A stretch of 64,000 bases of DNA from Shewanella kaireitica (GTDB lineage: Bacteria; Pseudomonadota; Gammaproteobacteria; Enterobacterales; Shewanellaceae). Both the position numbers and the translations under genes were made by a program. Location: NCBI RefSeq assembly GCF_023284045.1, contig NZ_JAKIKQ010000001.1, positions 372,001-436,000 of the forward strand. The letters are read 5' to 3'. Under the pieces are notes generated by a model, which saw only the letters and a list, made by a program, of their open reading frames with translations, was not told the DNA's origin and did no database searches. Positions 63,362-64,000 of this stretch are shown one piece after another (the stretch's first letter is position 1; each line of letters begins with the position of its first letter).

Positions 63362-64000
63362 ATGCTGAAGCAAATCAGTCGGCTCGATTATTTCACCTTG
63401 CAGGTTTTTATTGGGCTCGTCGATTTAAAAAATGGCAGTGCAGTGGCTGCAAAGCTTAATACCAGTCAGTCAAAAGTCAGCCGCGCTCTGGCAACGATTA
63501 GAGATGTATTGGGCGATGAGCTATTTGTGAGGCAAAAGTATGGGCTTGAACCTAATCAAATTGCGTTAAAAATCACACCGATGGTACGAACTATATTAGA
63601 GCAACTTGATAAAATTATTGAAACAACGCTAGATAAAAAAGATGCGCCTTATGAACTTACTTTTGCGGCAAACGAGCACTGGTCGTTAACTGTTCTTAAC
63701 TGCATCCAACAGTCGTGCCGCTGTGTTACTGGTGGTGTTTATGTCAATGTGCAGCCCTGGTCAGAGACGGTCAGTCAACGCCTATGCCAAGGAAAAATCG
63801 ATTGCTCTATCTCTATAGAGCCGGTCAATCACCCTATGGTAACCGACACTAAAATAGGTGATATCAGCCACTTCTTTATTGTTGCTAGAACTGGACACCC
63901 TATTTTAAGTTCACCTGAGCCGCTTAAGGCTATCTTTGATTACAAAATTGCCTTGGTAAACTCTAACCTTCAGTCTCATCAGTTGCATCGTATTGAGGAG
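63362..64000 (+). CDS. LysR-family regulator (3' end outside the window)
   Basis: 213 codons from ATG 63362 without a stop to the window edge. CAAGGACAAG gives a ribosome site. The N-terminus is a LysR winged helix (ISRLDYFTLQVFIGLVDLKNGSAVAAKLNTSQSKVSRALATIRDVLGDELFVRQKYGLEP), then the effector domain. Full family members have about 300 residues, so about 90 are missing. No partner gene can be seen. Confidence 0.9.
   Translation, partial: MLKQISRLDYFTLQVFIGLVDLKNGSAVAAKLNTSQSKVSRALATIRDVLGDELFVRQKYGLEPNQIALKITPMVRTILEQLDKIIETTLDKKDAPYELTFAANEHWSLTVLNCIQQSCRCVTGGVYVNVQPWSETVSQRLCQGKIDCSISIEPVNHPMVTDTKIGDISHFFIVARTGHPILSSPEPLKAIFDYKIALVNSNLQSHQLHRIEE

Overview
The window looks like a chromosomal segment of a marine gammaproteobacterium, most probably Shewanella. 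The reasons are gene content and order: a YbgA/RudS-photolyase-CFA lipid operon, DUF3634, DUF3718 and CLCA_X proteins, a TorF-family porin, PuuR/PotFGHI polyamine genes, a cbb3-type oxidase locus, dihydroorotase next to a prepilin, and an RsuA pseudouridine synthase. This is inference from recognised families; no search was run. No rRNA, tRNA, CRISPR array or complete transposon was seen.

Layout. 1-1330: a partial DUF4442 gene and a DUF368 undecaprenyl-phosphate translocase. 1376-11326: an operator-like pair of CTTGTACAAG palindromes followed by a tight ten-gene operon. It encodes a tRNA 4-thiouridine desulfidase (RudS/YbgA), a MerR regulator, CPD photolyase, an NTF2-like protein, an SDR, a flavin oxidoreductase, DUF1365, a CFA-type methyltransferase, DUF2878, a chalcone-isomerase-like protein and a DUF3833 lipoprotein. 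Together they suggest a light or singlet-oxygen stress and membrane-lipid programme. 11458-13528: small proteins and a porin.

13642-18834 and 26863-37348 form a split polyamine catabolism locus. The first part holds a cupin, MmsA, a beta-alanine-type omega-aminotransferase and PuuC. The second holds two PuuB-like oxidases, PuuR, PuuD, PuuA and the PotFGHI transporter. TGAACA-type PuuR-like boxes mark both halves. Between them lies an accessory stretch: 18941-20963 is AT-rich and repeat-laden, with a duplicated ~270 bp unit, a decayed REP-associated transposase (RAYT) and small membrane proteins. It is followed by an alkylsulfatase/AraC pair, acetyltransferases and a TetR/AhpD-like pair with two textbook operators.

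37826-43934 is a respiratory island: a monohaem cytochrome, CcoN, CcoO, and a 721-residue CcoP whose normal di-haem region is fused to a three-haem alcohol-dehydrogenase-type cytochrome, then a di-haem peroxidase lipoprotein. 44239-49484 holds a Cys-rich exported protein and a Fur-type divergent iron locus (TonB receptor, two small membrane proteins, PepSY protein). 49852-52867 is a two-gene unit of a GshB-like ATP-grasp ligase and an N-formylglutamate-amidohydrolase/DUF1704 fusion, the best candidate for an undescribed system. The remainder (53116-64000) is mixed: a parvulin, a CLCA_X metalloprotein, PyrC, a prepilin, RsuA, a GltP-type transporter fused to a solute-binding domain, an exported protein of unknown function, a LysR/flavin-reductase divergent pair and a truncated LysR gene at the right edge.
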